Assembly (NCBI GenBank): GCA_014904985.1
Contig: MU128944.1
Span: 1-64,000, forward strand
Length of the DNA: 64,000 nt
Origin: Hydnum rufescens UP504
Lineage: Eukaryota; Basidiomycota; Agaricomycetes; Cantharellales; Hydnaceae
Direction: 5' to 3'
Positions 23,300 through 33,826 of the stretch are shown here, piece by piece. Made by a program: the position numbers and the translations under genes. Below the pieces are notes generated by a model, which saw nothing but the letters and a program-made list of their open reading frames with translations, was not told where the DNA came from and made no database searches. The number at the start of each line of letters is the position of its first letter. Positions within the stretch are counted from its first letter, which is position 1.

Positions 23300-25721
23300 A
23301 CAATATATGTAGGCCTCAGAAACTAGTACTGCACAGCCCAGAGGGCTCCCAAGCCTCCAGGAGGAGCCTGAGTAAATTCAAGACGAGACTTTTGGCCACT
23401 GTGACATTACATAAGTGTTACTGTCACGTTTTCAGACATTTCCGGGATAGTGACAACTCATGGATGTCGGCTATCTTACCACCGGTTCATCCAGGATTTC
23501 GCTAAGGTTGCCAGACCTTTGAATGATCTCACCTGGAAGGACACTCCCTTCCAATGGGCCAATGCTGAACGTAATGCCTTCATCAAACTGAAATCCCTTG
23601 TCACCTCCGCACCGATCCTAGTCTTTCCCTCTGAGTCCGGACACTTCCAAGTGGAAGCCAATGCCTCCAGATATGCAACTGGAGCAGTACTCTTGCAGCT
23701 TCAAGAGGATGGAAAGTGGCACCCAGTAGGTTTCCTATTGAAAAGTCTGTCAGAGGCCAAGAGGAATTATGACATCTATGACAAGGAGCTCATGGCCATT
23801 ATCTGAGCTCTGGAGGCATGGAGACATTACCTAGAGGGCTCTCTACATCCGATTGAGATCTTGACAGACCACCAGAACCTTCAGTACTTCCAGACTGCAC
23901 AGAAGCTGAATCGGAGACAAGCCCGCTGGAATATTTTCCTTTCCTGGTTCAACTTCACCCTCCAGCACCGCTCCGGATCACAGTCTGGGAAACCAGATGC
24001 TCTTTCACAGTGCCCAGACCATCCACGAGGAGACTCCGATAACTCCGATGTAGTCCTACTGAAGCCGACTGCTTCCCAGTCCCATGCCCTAGACACCACA
24101 GAGGTTGTGGCAGTGGAAGGACCTAATCAGAGCTTGATGGCTCGGATCAAAAGGGCCACGGAGATTGATGACAAAGTAGTCCAGATCATCAAGGAGTTAA
24201 ATGGAGATGGCCCGAAGGCTCACCTGAAAGATTGGGAACTCCAAGGGTCTCTGGTCCTTTTCTGCAGATGTGTCTATGTTCCACTGGACTCCAAACTCCG
24301 TCATGACCTAGTCCATGAACACCACGACACCCCAACCACAGGCCACCCTGGATGATGGAAGACATATGAACTTGTGTCTTGCCACTACTGGTGGCCAGGG
24401 ATGTCACAGTATGTCACAACCTATGCCTCCACCTGTGACACCTGCAATTGGACCAAAACCTTCCCATCCAAACTGTCCAGAACTCTCCACCCTAATCCGG
24501 TTCCAGACCACCGATGGCAAGTCATATCAGTGGACATGATCATGGAGCTCCCAGAGTTGCATGGATTTGACAGTGTGATGATCATCATCGACTGACTCTC
24601 CAAACAGATTCATGTGATGCCCACAATGACCATAGTGGACTCTGCCGGAGTTGCCTGCCTTTTCCGAGACAATGTCTGGAGGCACCATGGCCTTCCAGAG
24701 ACCATCATCAGTGATCAGGGCACCACATTCACCTCAAAGTTCATGAAGGAACTCAATTCACTCCTTGGAGTTAAAACCAACTTCTCCACAGCATTCCACC
24801 CCCAGACAGATGGACAGACAGAGCAAGTCAATCAGGAGATTGAGCAGTACCTCCGGATCTTTGTCAACCACAGACAAAATGATTGGGCAGACTGGCTCCC
24901 TATGGTGGAGTTTGCATACAATAACCAGATTCACTCCTCCACCTGGGAAACCCCATTCCACCTTGACTCTGGCCAAGATCCTTGCCTCAGTACTGAACCA
25001 ATCTGCCCTGGAGTTGTCAAAGCAGCCATGGACTTTGTCACACGGATGCAGAAAACCTCTGAGGAAGCCCAGTCCACTCTCCGCCAAGCAGCCGAGGACA
25101 TGGCTCATCACTATGATGCTCACCAGACAGAAGCCCCAGAGTATGCAGCCGGAGACTCAGTATGGCTGGATGCTCACAACATTTCCATTGACCGCCCAGC
25201 CTGGAAACTCTCAGACAAGTGGTTAGGCCCATACAAAGTAGACAAGGTGATCTCCCACTCTGCTATCTGGCTCAAACTTCCCCCCTCCATGTGAATCCAC
25301 CCGGTGTTCCATGTCTCGAAACTCCGCCCTTTCCAGCCTGACCCAATTATGGATCATGTTGCACATCCTCCACCTCCTCCTATCCTCCATGGTGGTGAGG
25401 AGGAGTATGAGGTGGAATGGATTGAAAACTCCCGCTATTTCTGAGGCCAACTCCAGTACTTGGTGAAATGGAAAGGCTACCCACCCTCAGAGAACCAATG
25501 GCTTCCAGAGACCAATCTAAGCAATGCCCCGTAAGTCATCACAGAGTTCCACCTTGCTCATCCGGAAGCTCCATGGCGGATCAGCACCATTGACTTCTCC
25601 TCCATTGGGTTCTGGACATGTCCACTCCTAACCGAACCCCCTGCAGACCTCCCAGACTGGTCAACCCATTGATCCCTGCTCCTCCAGCCAATCGGGACGA
25701 TCGGCCCTAAGAGGGGGGTGA

Positions 25722-26282
25722 TGTCAGGGTTTGTCCCTTACTCTGGTCCACTCCGGATCACTCCAGTCCTTGTCCACCCACCTCCAGTCCAGTTCTCCGC
25801 TTAGTTCCTTTGCCCAAGTCCACTTTGCTTCCAGTTTAACTCCGATCCAACCCTATCTTGGTTTCATTTCCCTTTCATTTCCCATTGCTTCCAGTTTGCC
25901 CCCTGGCCGAGTTCCTGTTCCTGTCCCTGTTCCTGTCCCCCTTGTAACCACCCACAGTTTAGCGATCACTCCCCTGTAGTATAGTCATCATGTATAAGTA
26001 GTCCAAGAGCAAAGTCCAGAGACCCCAGCTTTGGTCTCTCAGGATTTCTGCTGTTACTCCAGACTACAGCTCCGAGTATTATCCAGTCGACTCCACAAGC
26101 TTAAGGACTGCTGTGCTCATTTCCGCCCTTCCGGGCTGCTGGACCACTCCTCCAACATCCCTAACCTCCTTATCTCATTCTTGCCCAGATTCTTGCAGAC
26201 TTAGCCGGACTTACACCAGACTTAGCCGGAATTATTTGTGTTTACATTTGTTTGGTGCCCTCATCACAGCGTGGCCCTGACA
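25722..26282 (+). mobile_element. Ty3/gypsy 3' LTR, complete
   Basis: It starts TGTCAGGG and ends CCCTGACA, 561 bases, directly after the pol gene. It contains CTCCAGTCC-type repeats, GTTCCTGTCC repeats and a serine/proline-codon-like C-rich 5' part. It matches 11679-11972 and the reverse complement of 18695-19242. The sequence to its right does not continue the copia element, so no target duplication is recognised. Confidence 0.85.
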
Positions 26283-27880
26283 CCACCCCAATGTGCGAAG
26301 ATATGCAGCCACGAGCCCAAACTGCGGATGCCAGGACCCCAACGAAACCCTGTGCCCAATTATGTGCAAACACATGAACAAACAAACAACAATGAATGAA
26401 AACCTGAGGGAGTGCCCAAATGGAACCAACCCCAACCAGGGCATATGAACCCCACCCACTGCAGTGGGTGTGGTGGGTATATGCAGGTGCATGACTGGCA
26501 GGAACCACACCCCCCATGTGGTGGCAGACCCCAGGGGGGGGGGATAATATGTATATAGCATAATATGTATATAATTATAGTAGTAATAATAATTAATAAA
26601 TATATAATCTAGCACAGCCATGGATTGGCTGAAATGAATCAGAATGACCATATTTCAGCCATATTTCAGCCATACTGTCTGGGGACCTATTAGGTACCAT
26701 TTTCTGCCCTGAAAATGGTACCTAATTAGGTCCCCAATTTAACTGACCAGCCTGGACATGTGCAGTCATCTCCTACACACAAGTCAAAGAATATTGGCAT
26801 ACTATATTCACCATCACTGGCATCACCATCTCTCAACTTCGATATTCATCCCATGCATATGCCAATTTCTACGAAGACCAAACCTGAGAATTCACTGGAC
26901 TTGTTGAAAGACTTCCGAGGCCAGGACATCAACAAACAGAAAATTGCAAAGGGATTGTAGAAGGATAAAATAAAAGAGAGGATCTGATTTATGCATTTAG
27001 GGGTCTAGGAAACATGGCTGTGAAAAGAATCACATGATCAGAAAAGCAGAGAAGGTCCTAGAAAGAACAAGGGATGGAATATTAGATCACGATAGAAACC
27101 TCTAGAATGGTAAGGAAGTTAGATAGGGGATGATAGAATGTTCTAGAATGGGTCCTTAAAGGTATAAATATCCCTGCAATCTGGCATCATAGAACAACAA
27201 ATCCAACACTAGGACTAGCTAGTAGAAGTTTGTCTCATAGATAGCTTCCTCTGAAATCATAGTGATTGACTGTTCCCTGGTATCAAGCCTTGTAAATTCA
27301 CCTTGCCAGTGCAATTAAGTACCTCTGGTGTGGTCCAGCTAGTGAATGGAACATGTGTAGTCCCACTAGTTGTAGAATAGCCCATGATAGTTAAAGCTCA
27401 CTTGTATCTGAATCTGAATCTAAACCCAGGCATAGTGATCTGGTAAATACTGCATATCCAATACAGGCATAGTGACCTGATACAACCTCTCACCCAGACT
27501 CCAAGTAGCTGGAACCTTTGATTACATAATACACAGATATTGACACAATTGACATAGTGCTACAGACCATTACTCTCTTACAACACTAGACCACTACATT
27601 TCCAGTTTGTCTCATCATCCTTTACTTGACTCAGAGTCATACTATGTCTCCCTGAGGACCTCTATTGTGCCTTCTTGTCCAAGTCTGCAGCTTGCAAGTT
27701 GTAAGGTATTAATATCATTCCACCTCAGTAGCATGCAGTTCCTGCATACCTCTCCCACCTTCCTATAGCTTCTAGCTACACCTTGTGTACTTAGAGCATC
27801 CTGTGAAACCTTGCACCATTCTCACTGACTAAGACTGAGGCTCCAGTTGGACAGCTTGCCCTTGGAGTTCTGTAGTCATA
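26283..27880. other. Non-coding interval with hairpins and a TATA-like box
   Basis: It holds a CCCACCCACTGCAGTGGGTG hairpin near 26455 resembling the module hairpins. An AT repeat follows (26545-26605), then a 23-base inverted repeat at 26681-26703 / 26711-26735 (GGGGACCTATTAGGTACC). A TATAAAT box lies near 27170. The frame at 26760-26960 is short and unrecognised. I see no certain gene. Confidence 0.4.
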
Positions 27881-27908
27881 CAACCTCACCCATAAAACTC
27901 TTCTACAG

Positions 27909-28490
27909 GGATCTTCTGCAAAACCACCTTTGACAACATGCAAAGATCCTGCTGCAGTTCTTGCAGCAGCACACTCTGAAGAAGCTGCACTTGCTCATCA
28001 CTGGTTGGAGACCTCACATGCAGAAAAGGTTCTACTCCTTGATGGAAGAGCCACCAAATGCAAGTATCATTATGAGGGGGCTGCCAAGGAACATCGCCTG
28101 ATGGAGAATCACAAGAAGCACCAGCATGATCTTGAAATGAAGCATCTCAAGATTGAGCAAATGAAATTACAGCTCCAGCTTGCCCAGGCTCACCAACAAG
28201 CTCCTGTGGGTCCTTCATTCACCCCCCAGATGGATCACCTAGGTTCCATGTCCACATTGGGACCACCACTCTTGCCAGTTTTTCACCCTCACATGTTAGC
28301 CTCAGGTGCCTCTTCTCCTTTCACAGAATCTGGTTCCTTTGGCAGCAGCGGGCCTGGTGAGTACAGTCAAGGTGGGGTGCCAGATAGTAGCAAGCATATG
28401 GGCACTTTGGGGGATATGGATTATCATATGGACTATGCATCAGAACTTCATGCTCAGTTTGGTGCTGAAGCTGAGGGGGCTCATATGTAA
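27909..28490 (+). CDS. Coiled-coil accessory protein of the PIF/Harbinger-like unit (probable)
   Basis: An exon opens after a 3' splice-like TTCTACAG at 27908 and stops at 28490. The visible protein has an Ala/His-rich start, then a strongly helical charged stretch (KEHRLMENHKKHQHDLEMKH, then KIEQMKLQLQLAQAHQQ) that should form a coiled coil. A Pro/Ser/Gly-rich tail follows. PIF/Harbinger elements usually carry a second ORF for a DNA-binding or nuclear-import partner of the transposase, and its position tail-to-tail with the transposase fits that role. I see no SANT/Myb domain, so the role is inferred. A first exon upstream is likely but not identified. Confidence 0.45.
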   Translation, partial: GSSAKPPLTTCKDPAAVLAAAHSEEAALAHHWLETSHAEKVLLLDGRATKCKYHYEGAAKEHRLMENHKKHQHDLEMKHLKIEQMKLQLQLAQAHQQAPVGPSFTPQMDHLGSMSTLGPPLLPVFHPHMLASGASSPFTESGSFGSSGPGEYSQGGVPDSSKHMGTLGDMDYHMDYASELHAQFGAEAEGAHM

Positions 28491-28734
28491 GCACAGTGAA
28501 TCATGTTCATTACATATGGAGTACACATATAGTCTACCAAATCCATCCTTCCTGTATGACATGGTCTTGGAGCCATTGCCAGAAAGTCCATCCTGCAGTT
28601 TCATTTGCAAGATCATCAAATCCACCTGGGGGAAGGGGATCATTGGTCAGTGTGAAGTCTTGGGCCTCACCACCCTCTGGCTCCAAGAATGTGATGTCTT
28701 CTATGCCATCTTCAATCTGTCTGATGAGGGTGTG

Positions 28735-30197
28735 AAGGACAATACAAGTCCAAATCCACATGACAGAGAGCTCATGGTCTCAAGGGTTGTCAATTTGCTG
28801 TCTAAGGCCTCAAAGTGATGCAAACTGACTTTTCAGGTAGCCCACTGTGTGTTCTGACTTTATTTGGATCTATAAGCACACTTATCCAATGAGTGCCTAC
28901 ATGTGCAAGCAGAGTGTTAAACCATTGATTCTGAGGTATCTCGCAATAAGGTTTCCAGTAAGGGGGGACACACCAAGTTGTTACTGGATAAGCCGAATCT
29001 GCCCATATCCACTCCCCTGGGGAAAAGAGGCTCTCATGTTCCTTTGAAATACAAGAGTCTTGAAAACAGGTTGAATCATGGGTGCTGCCAGTGTGGCCAA
29101 CAACATAATCAATAATCCTAAGATTGGGGAGGCTGATGAGCTGCCACAAAGATGTAGGGAAATGAGTACTATACATATGTGGCATGTATTGGTTTGCATA
29201 CCTGCAGATTGAGGGAGTAGTTCAACTTGCAATCAATATATGCATCACCATGGAACCCTGGCTTTTGTGACAGTGGAATGAGCATGCTGTTGACAAAACA
29301 ATACCCATTACACCATCTTTCACACAATTCAGACTCCACCCAACACTTAGCAGCCTCCTTCTCATCAGTGGATGGCTAGCATATTACATCATCATGCATA
29401 GCAAGAATGCTGATCATGACACAGCAGGTGCATTTGATGACAAGTCCCTCTGAAACTCCAGCCCATTGGGCAATGGACAGAACTGCTGCAGCATTGCCAA
29501 AGTGCCCAAATTGATACAGAGCAATAGTGAGTTGCCAAGGGACAGGGAACTGTGGGTTGCAAGAGTTATTGTGGAAGACGGGATGATGCTCTATCTGAGT
29601 GACTATAGCATCAAAGGTGGATGGCAAAACATGAAGGTTGAGTTGGAACTGGTTGAGATCATTGCCCTTGTAGAGGACTAATACCAAGTGTAACTGTGAG
29701 GCTTTGGGTGCACTGTTCAGATAGATAACCCAGTTTTCCTGAAGCAGAGTCACAAACTCATCAGCAAGGGAAAGGAGGTGGCAGATATCCTCATCCTCAT
29801 CATTGTGATTGCTGAAGGTAAGATCCAGCTCAAGTAGGGTTTCTCAGATTTGAGTCTCTGCATCACAAACAGGGCCATTGATATTGCTAGAGTCAGAGTC
29901 AGAGGTAGAGGCTGAAAGGGATGAAGAGGGACAGACTAGAGTTGGAGGTGGATGATGTGGAGGAGGCCTGTGATGAGTCATCTTCAAGATGATCAAAGGA
30001 GGCAAAGTGGGACTCCCACTCCAGATCTTCAAGGTGATTGGTGATGTCCTGCACACACTGGTGGCAGAGGGAATCCAACATGGCCACAGCCCACTGGAGG
30101 GTCTCATGGAGAGATGAGCCTTACATGAGATGGTTGACATGTGAGCACAGTAGAGGAAGGCAAAAACAGCTACAAGTGAGATGGCAGGTGGTTTCAC
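28735..30197 (-). pseudogene. PIF/Harbinger-type (HARBI1-like, DDE_Tnp_4) transposase
   Basis: On the minus strand, an N-terminal region (30197-29850) with Leu/His-rich helices leads into the HARBI1-like segment WQLTIALYQFGHFGNAA (about 29500). The catalytic regions GFHGDAYIDCKLNYS (29255) and WIWADSAYP (29010) follow. An intron-like GTATGC...CAG (about 29200-29140) separates KLNYSLNLQ from LISLPNLRIIDY. The distal Glu region is not clear. A TAG at about 29379 lies where relatives have Trp, beside a Cys where they have Arg. A 1-base deletion near 30106 relative to the second copy (34735) breaks the N-terminal frame. Confidence 0.75.
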
Positions 30198-31987
30198 AGT
30201 GCAGTCTCAAAAACAGGATTTTCCATATATTTTCCAATAGTGTTTTCAGCCATTATGAGGCTGTTTTCAAGGGGTTTTTAACCCAGTTTTTACTACATTT
30301 TTGCTGTGTTTTTGCGTGTTTTGCTCCATCATGAATGACCCTATTGGCCCCACAGGTGTTAAGGGTTGTTCATGGCTCAGGGAGGTGATTATGTAATCAG
30401 GCTGAGGACAAACAGGAGTCCCTTAATATGATTGACAAGAAGGCTCACAAAGCAAGGATTATGTAATGTTGCAGAAGATGAGAACATGGAGGAATGAAGC
30501 AGCAGAACTGAATTCTCAGGGAGACTTGAAACAAAAGGAGGATTGGTGAGAAGAGACAATCACAGATACATATATTCTTGATCTTCTAAGGAGCTAGAGT
30601 ATGAGCAGTAGCTACTTATATACTAAGATCAAGGGAGGATTGGTAAGGGGATTATTAATGACAGTGGAGGAGGGTGTGTGGTGCTTATGTGGCAGGGCCA
30701 CAAGGTCACATGATGTGCTTATATATGAGGTTACAAGTACAACTCATAACAACAGGCTGCAACTTCATGTTTTGTTCACCTTTTTTGCATATTTGGAGTG
30801 TAAGGGAGAAGATTTAGAAAGTTCTGGAGGGTCAACAGCAATTGTTAGGGGTTGGCAACACAGCCAGGTACAAACTTTATCTGGGACTTAGAACATCTTC
30901 ATCTTCCACACACCTTTAGATGCACACTAGACATGCCTCTATGAAAAATGCCTCTTAGGTCATTGGCCAATGCAACATGAAACACCTAAGAGGTACCTTT
31001 TTGAGGGTGTGTTAGGTGTCCATGTTTACCTTGGAGTGGAGCTGATTGTCATGGTCCAGAGTCTAGCAGATATGCCAGAGATGACTGCCTTTTATGCAGT
31101 ACTCTTTAGTTCAGTTTCAAGTAAATTGCATTGAGATATCTATCATGATCCAGTATGCAGTCTTTGGTCTGGTGCCACATGTCACAGGTAGTGCCAAAGG
31201 CTAGTCTGGGTGGGGCTGAAATTACTCTCTGGCTTTGACATGTGGAATAAATTGGTTTCTATAGCACTCTTGGATGTTCAAAATCATAATCTCCTGATCT
31301 CAGCCACATTTTGATACCCTACTGACCCTGAGCACTAAATTTTTCTCTCTGACCAAGTTTTGGACCTTCAAGAAAATAACTTTAATTTATGATAATATAA
31401 GTGCATGGGAAGCTGAGGCCATCAGAATGTATGATGGTTTAATAACAGTTCAAAGCATAATTTCAGGCTTGGGAAAAGTTTGGTGACTTGGCTGTCTACA
31501 ACTGTCTAGCTGATGTTGCTGTCATGACAATAGTCCATAGTAATTACCTAATATTTTATGATCATCCCTATTGGATTAGATCACCACCCCGTCACCAGGG
31601 GCTTGATCGGATCAGAGCAAGGTTTGTATTGAAAAATTAAATTAACCATGTGAGCTATTTCTGGAGTCCCGTGAATGTCCTTGTGACCGCGATTAGTACC
31701 TGGTCAAACCACAATGAATGAGTCACCTAACCTGTAGGCCACAACCTCCTGCAACTTCCCAGGCACAGTTCGCAAGTGCAGGTGTAGGTATTCAAGATGA
31801 GAAAGCTACACAGCAGAAGGATCAGACTCTACACACGCGGATCAAAGCAGCCACAAAAATTGTCTTCAGTTCCTTATCGGGGTATGACATCCAACAAAGG
31901 GATTTTTGCAGTGCTTAGCGGGGCTGGAAGTGAGTTTTTGTGCCCTCTCGTCTCTCCTTTGCCCTGGGCCTTTTACTATACCAAAAA
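29209..31987. repeat. 2.78-kb duplicated segment, copy 1
   Basis: The segment from TTGAGGGAGTAG to ATACCAAAAA recurs at 33827-36608 in the same orientation, with only scattered single-base differences and small indels. It contains the 5' part of the transposase and the sequence that leads to the acetyl-CoA synthetase promoter. On its left it continues naturally into the rest of the transposase. On its right it runs into an inverted acetyl-CoA synthetase fragment and the N gap. From 30200 to 31987 I see no gene. Confidence 0.9.
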
Positions 31988-32628
31988 GAAATCGCGTGCC
32001 AGTAAAGCGTCTCTCTTGCGTCTACATCGAGAGATTAGTAAGCACCCCCATTCGTGGGTCCCACGATCCGCACCTTTGCCCACGCAGGCGTCGCTCTGAC
32101 GCCAAGGGTTTCGAGATGGAGCTTTTCATACGCCTCTCTATTGGGCCGACGTGCGGGTTGGATTGCCTTGAACTCTGGGAGCTACAGGATAAGTCCGACA
32201 TGGTGGGGAGTGGTGAGAGGGCGGAAATCCAATCCCTTATCAAGCCATGTTGGATTGTTGGATCCGATTTTGCCAGTTTCTAGAATTTGAATCTGATCAG
32301 CCACTCCCAATTCAATTTCAGGAAAAAAACGTCTGTACACCTTGCTACAGAATTTCACATTCAAGTCGAAAATGTTTGAGAAAAACCAGGCGAGCTATTA
32401 GCGTTGAAGTGAGGAAAGGATCTAGTTTATCACCCACCACGTAGGAAGAGGAGGGTCAAGGGAGCGAGCCTACAGCTACTCCCGTGGAAACTGACAACTT
32501 TTAGCAATTCCCGACTCTTACCCCAGAAATATGAATAGGCACCCGGAACGACAATCCACAGACAAATTCACCGTCCGCTTAGACCCTGAAGACTTGATTT
32601 TGGAATGAAATGGTGGCTTGGCCCCCTT
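31988..32628 (-). repeat. Inverted, error-rich copy of the acetyl-CoA synthetase 5' region
   Basis: It is the reverse complement of about 36609-37253, covering the promoter and first exon of acetyl-CoA synthetase, with several single-base indels. It ends at the N gap. It is not a second gene: it has no continuation into later exons. Confidence 0.85.
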
Positions 32629-33260
32629 NNNNNNNNNNNNNNNNNNNNNNNNNNNNNNNNNNNNNNNNNNNNNNNNNNNNNNNNNNNNNNNNNNNNNNNN
32701 NNNNNNNNNNNNNNNNNNNNNNNNNNNNNNNNNNNNNNNNNNNNNNNNNNNNNNNNNNNNNNNNNNNNNNNNNNNNNNNNNNNNNNNNNNNNNNNNNNNN
32801 NNNNNNNNNNNNNNNNNNNNNNNNNNNNNNNNNNNNNNNNNNNNNNNNNNNNNNNNNNNNNNNNNNNNNNNNNNNNNNNNNNNNNNNNNNNNNNNNNNNN
32901 NNNNNNNNNNNNNNNNNNNNNNNNNNNNNNNNNNNNNNNNNNNNNNNNNNNNNNNNNNNNNNNNNNNNNNNNNNNNNNNNNNNNNNNNNNNNNNNNNNNN
33001 NNNNNNNNNNNNNNNNNNNNNNNNNNNNNNNNNNNNNNNNNNNNNNNNNNNNNNNNNNNNNNNNNNNNNNNNNNNNNNNNNNNNNNNNNNNNNNNNNNNN
33101 NNNNNNNNNNNNNNNNNNNNNNNNNNNNNNNNNNNNNNNNNNNNNNNNNNNNNNNNNNNNNNNNNNNNNNNNNNNNNNNNNNNNNNNNNNNNNNNNNNNN
33201 NNNNNNNNNNNNNNNNNNNNNNNNNNNNNNNNNNNNNNNNNNNNNNNNNNNNNNNNNNNN
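32629..33260. other. Assembly gap (632 N)
   Basis: A run of N. All open frames predicted across it are meaningless. Confidence 1.
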
Positions 33261-33826
33261 GCAAATCTGCAAGTCGGCAAACCAACATGGCACTACTGTA
33301 TAGTCTCATTATCCCCTACTCTTTGTGGCAGCTCATCAGCCTCCCAATCTTGGATTATTGTGTAGTTTTGGCCAACACCTGGGAGCCACCCATGATTCAA
33401 CCTGTTTTCAAGAACTCTTGATTTCAAAGGAACATAGAGCCTCTTTTCCCCAGGGAGTGGATATGGGCAGATTCGGCTTACCAGTAACAACTTGGTGTGT
33501 CCCCGTACTGGCAACCTTATGGCGAAATCATACCTCAGAATCAAATGGTTTAACCACTCCTGCTTGCACATTAGGCAATCAATTGGGTAAGTGATGCTTA
33601 TAGATCCAAAATACAGTCAGACACACATGGGGTACCTGACAAGTCAGTTGCCTTGAGGCCTTAGAGCAGCAAATTGACAAACCCTTGAGACCATGAGCTC
33701 TCTGTCATGTGGATTTCGACTTGTATTGTCCTTCACAACCACTCTCAAGACGGATGATAGTAGGCATAGAAGCATCACAATCTTGGAGCAGAGGGTCGTG
33801 AGCCAGACTTCTACACTTCTCTCTCT
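33261..33826 (+). repeat. Inverted copy of the transposase 3' part
   Basis: Sequence here is the reverse complement of about 28735-29208, with many small errors. It includes the region encoding the transposase WADSAYP segment, now broken. It faces the N gap on its left and joins copy 2 of the duplicated segment on its right. Confidence 0.8.

Larger units (their letters stand above)
19633..23476 (+). mobile_element. Tc1/mariner-type element, TA target duplication
   Basis: The ends are AGATAGCCRACATCCATGAG and its inverted copy, flanked by TA at 19631-19632 and 23477-23478. Removing the element and one TA restores the gypsy RT codons for FINFYHRFIQDF with no frame break, so the boundaries are exact. 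It carries one transposase gene. Regions 19660-20130 and 23300-23450 are non-coding. Confidence 0.9.
19401..25690 (+). pseudogene. Ty3/gypsy pol, C-terminal half: RT end, RNase H, integrase, chromodomain
   Basis: The RT resumes right after the point where the minus-strand half ends, with LKPEKCEFFQDQIEYLG near 19470. It is interrupted at FINFY by the mariner element (19633-23476). Past it come RNase H (YDIYDKELMAII, 23770), the integrase zinc-binding region (23950-24450), the core with DQGTTF and NFSTAFHPQTDGQTEQ (24716-24830), and a C-terminal chromodomain (EYEVEWI...YLVKWKGYPPSENQW, 25405-25500). The chromodomain identifies a chromovirus. Stops at about 23804, 24353, 24593, 25292 and 25442 are TGA where relatives have Arg; 25532 is TAA. 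Confidence 0.88.

Noticed and set aside
31988..32628. A second acetyl-CoA synthetase gene on the minus strand
   Set aside because: Only the promoter and first exon are present, inverted and error-rich, ending at the N gap.
32518..33421. Frames of 230-270 residues made mostly of X
   Set aside because: They run across the N gap.
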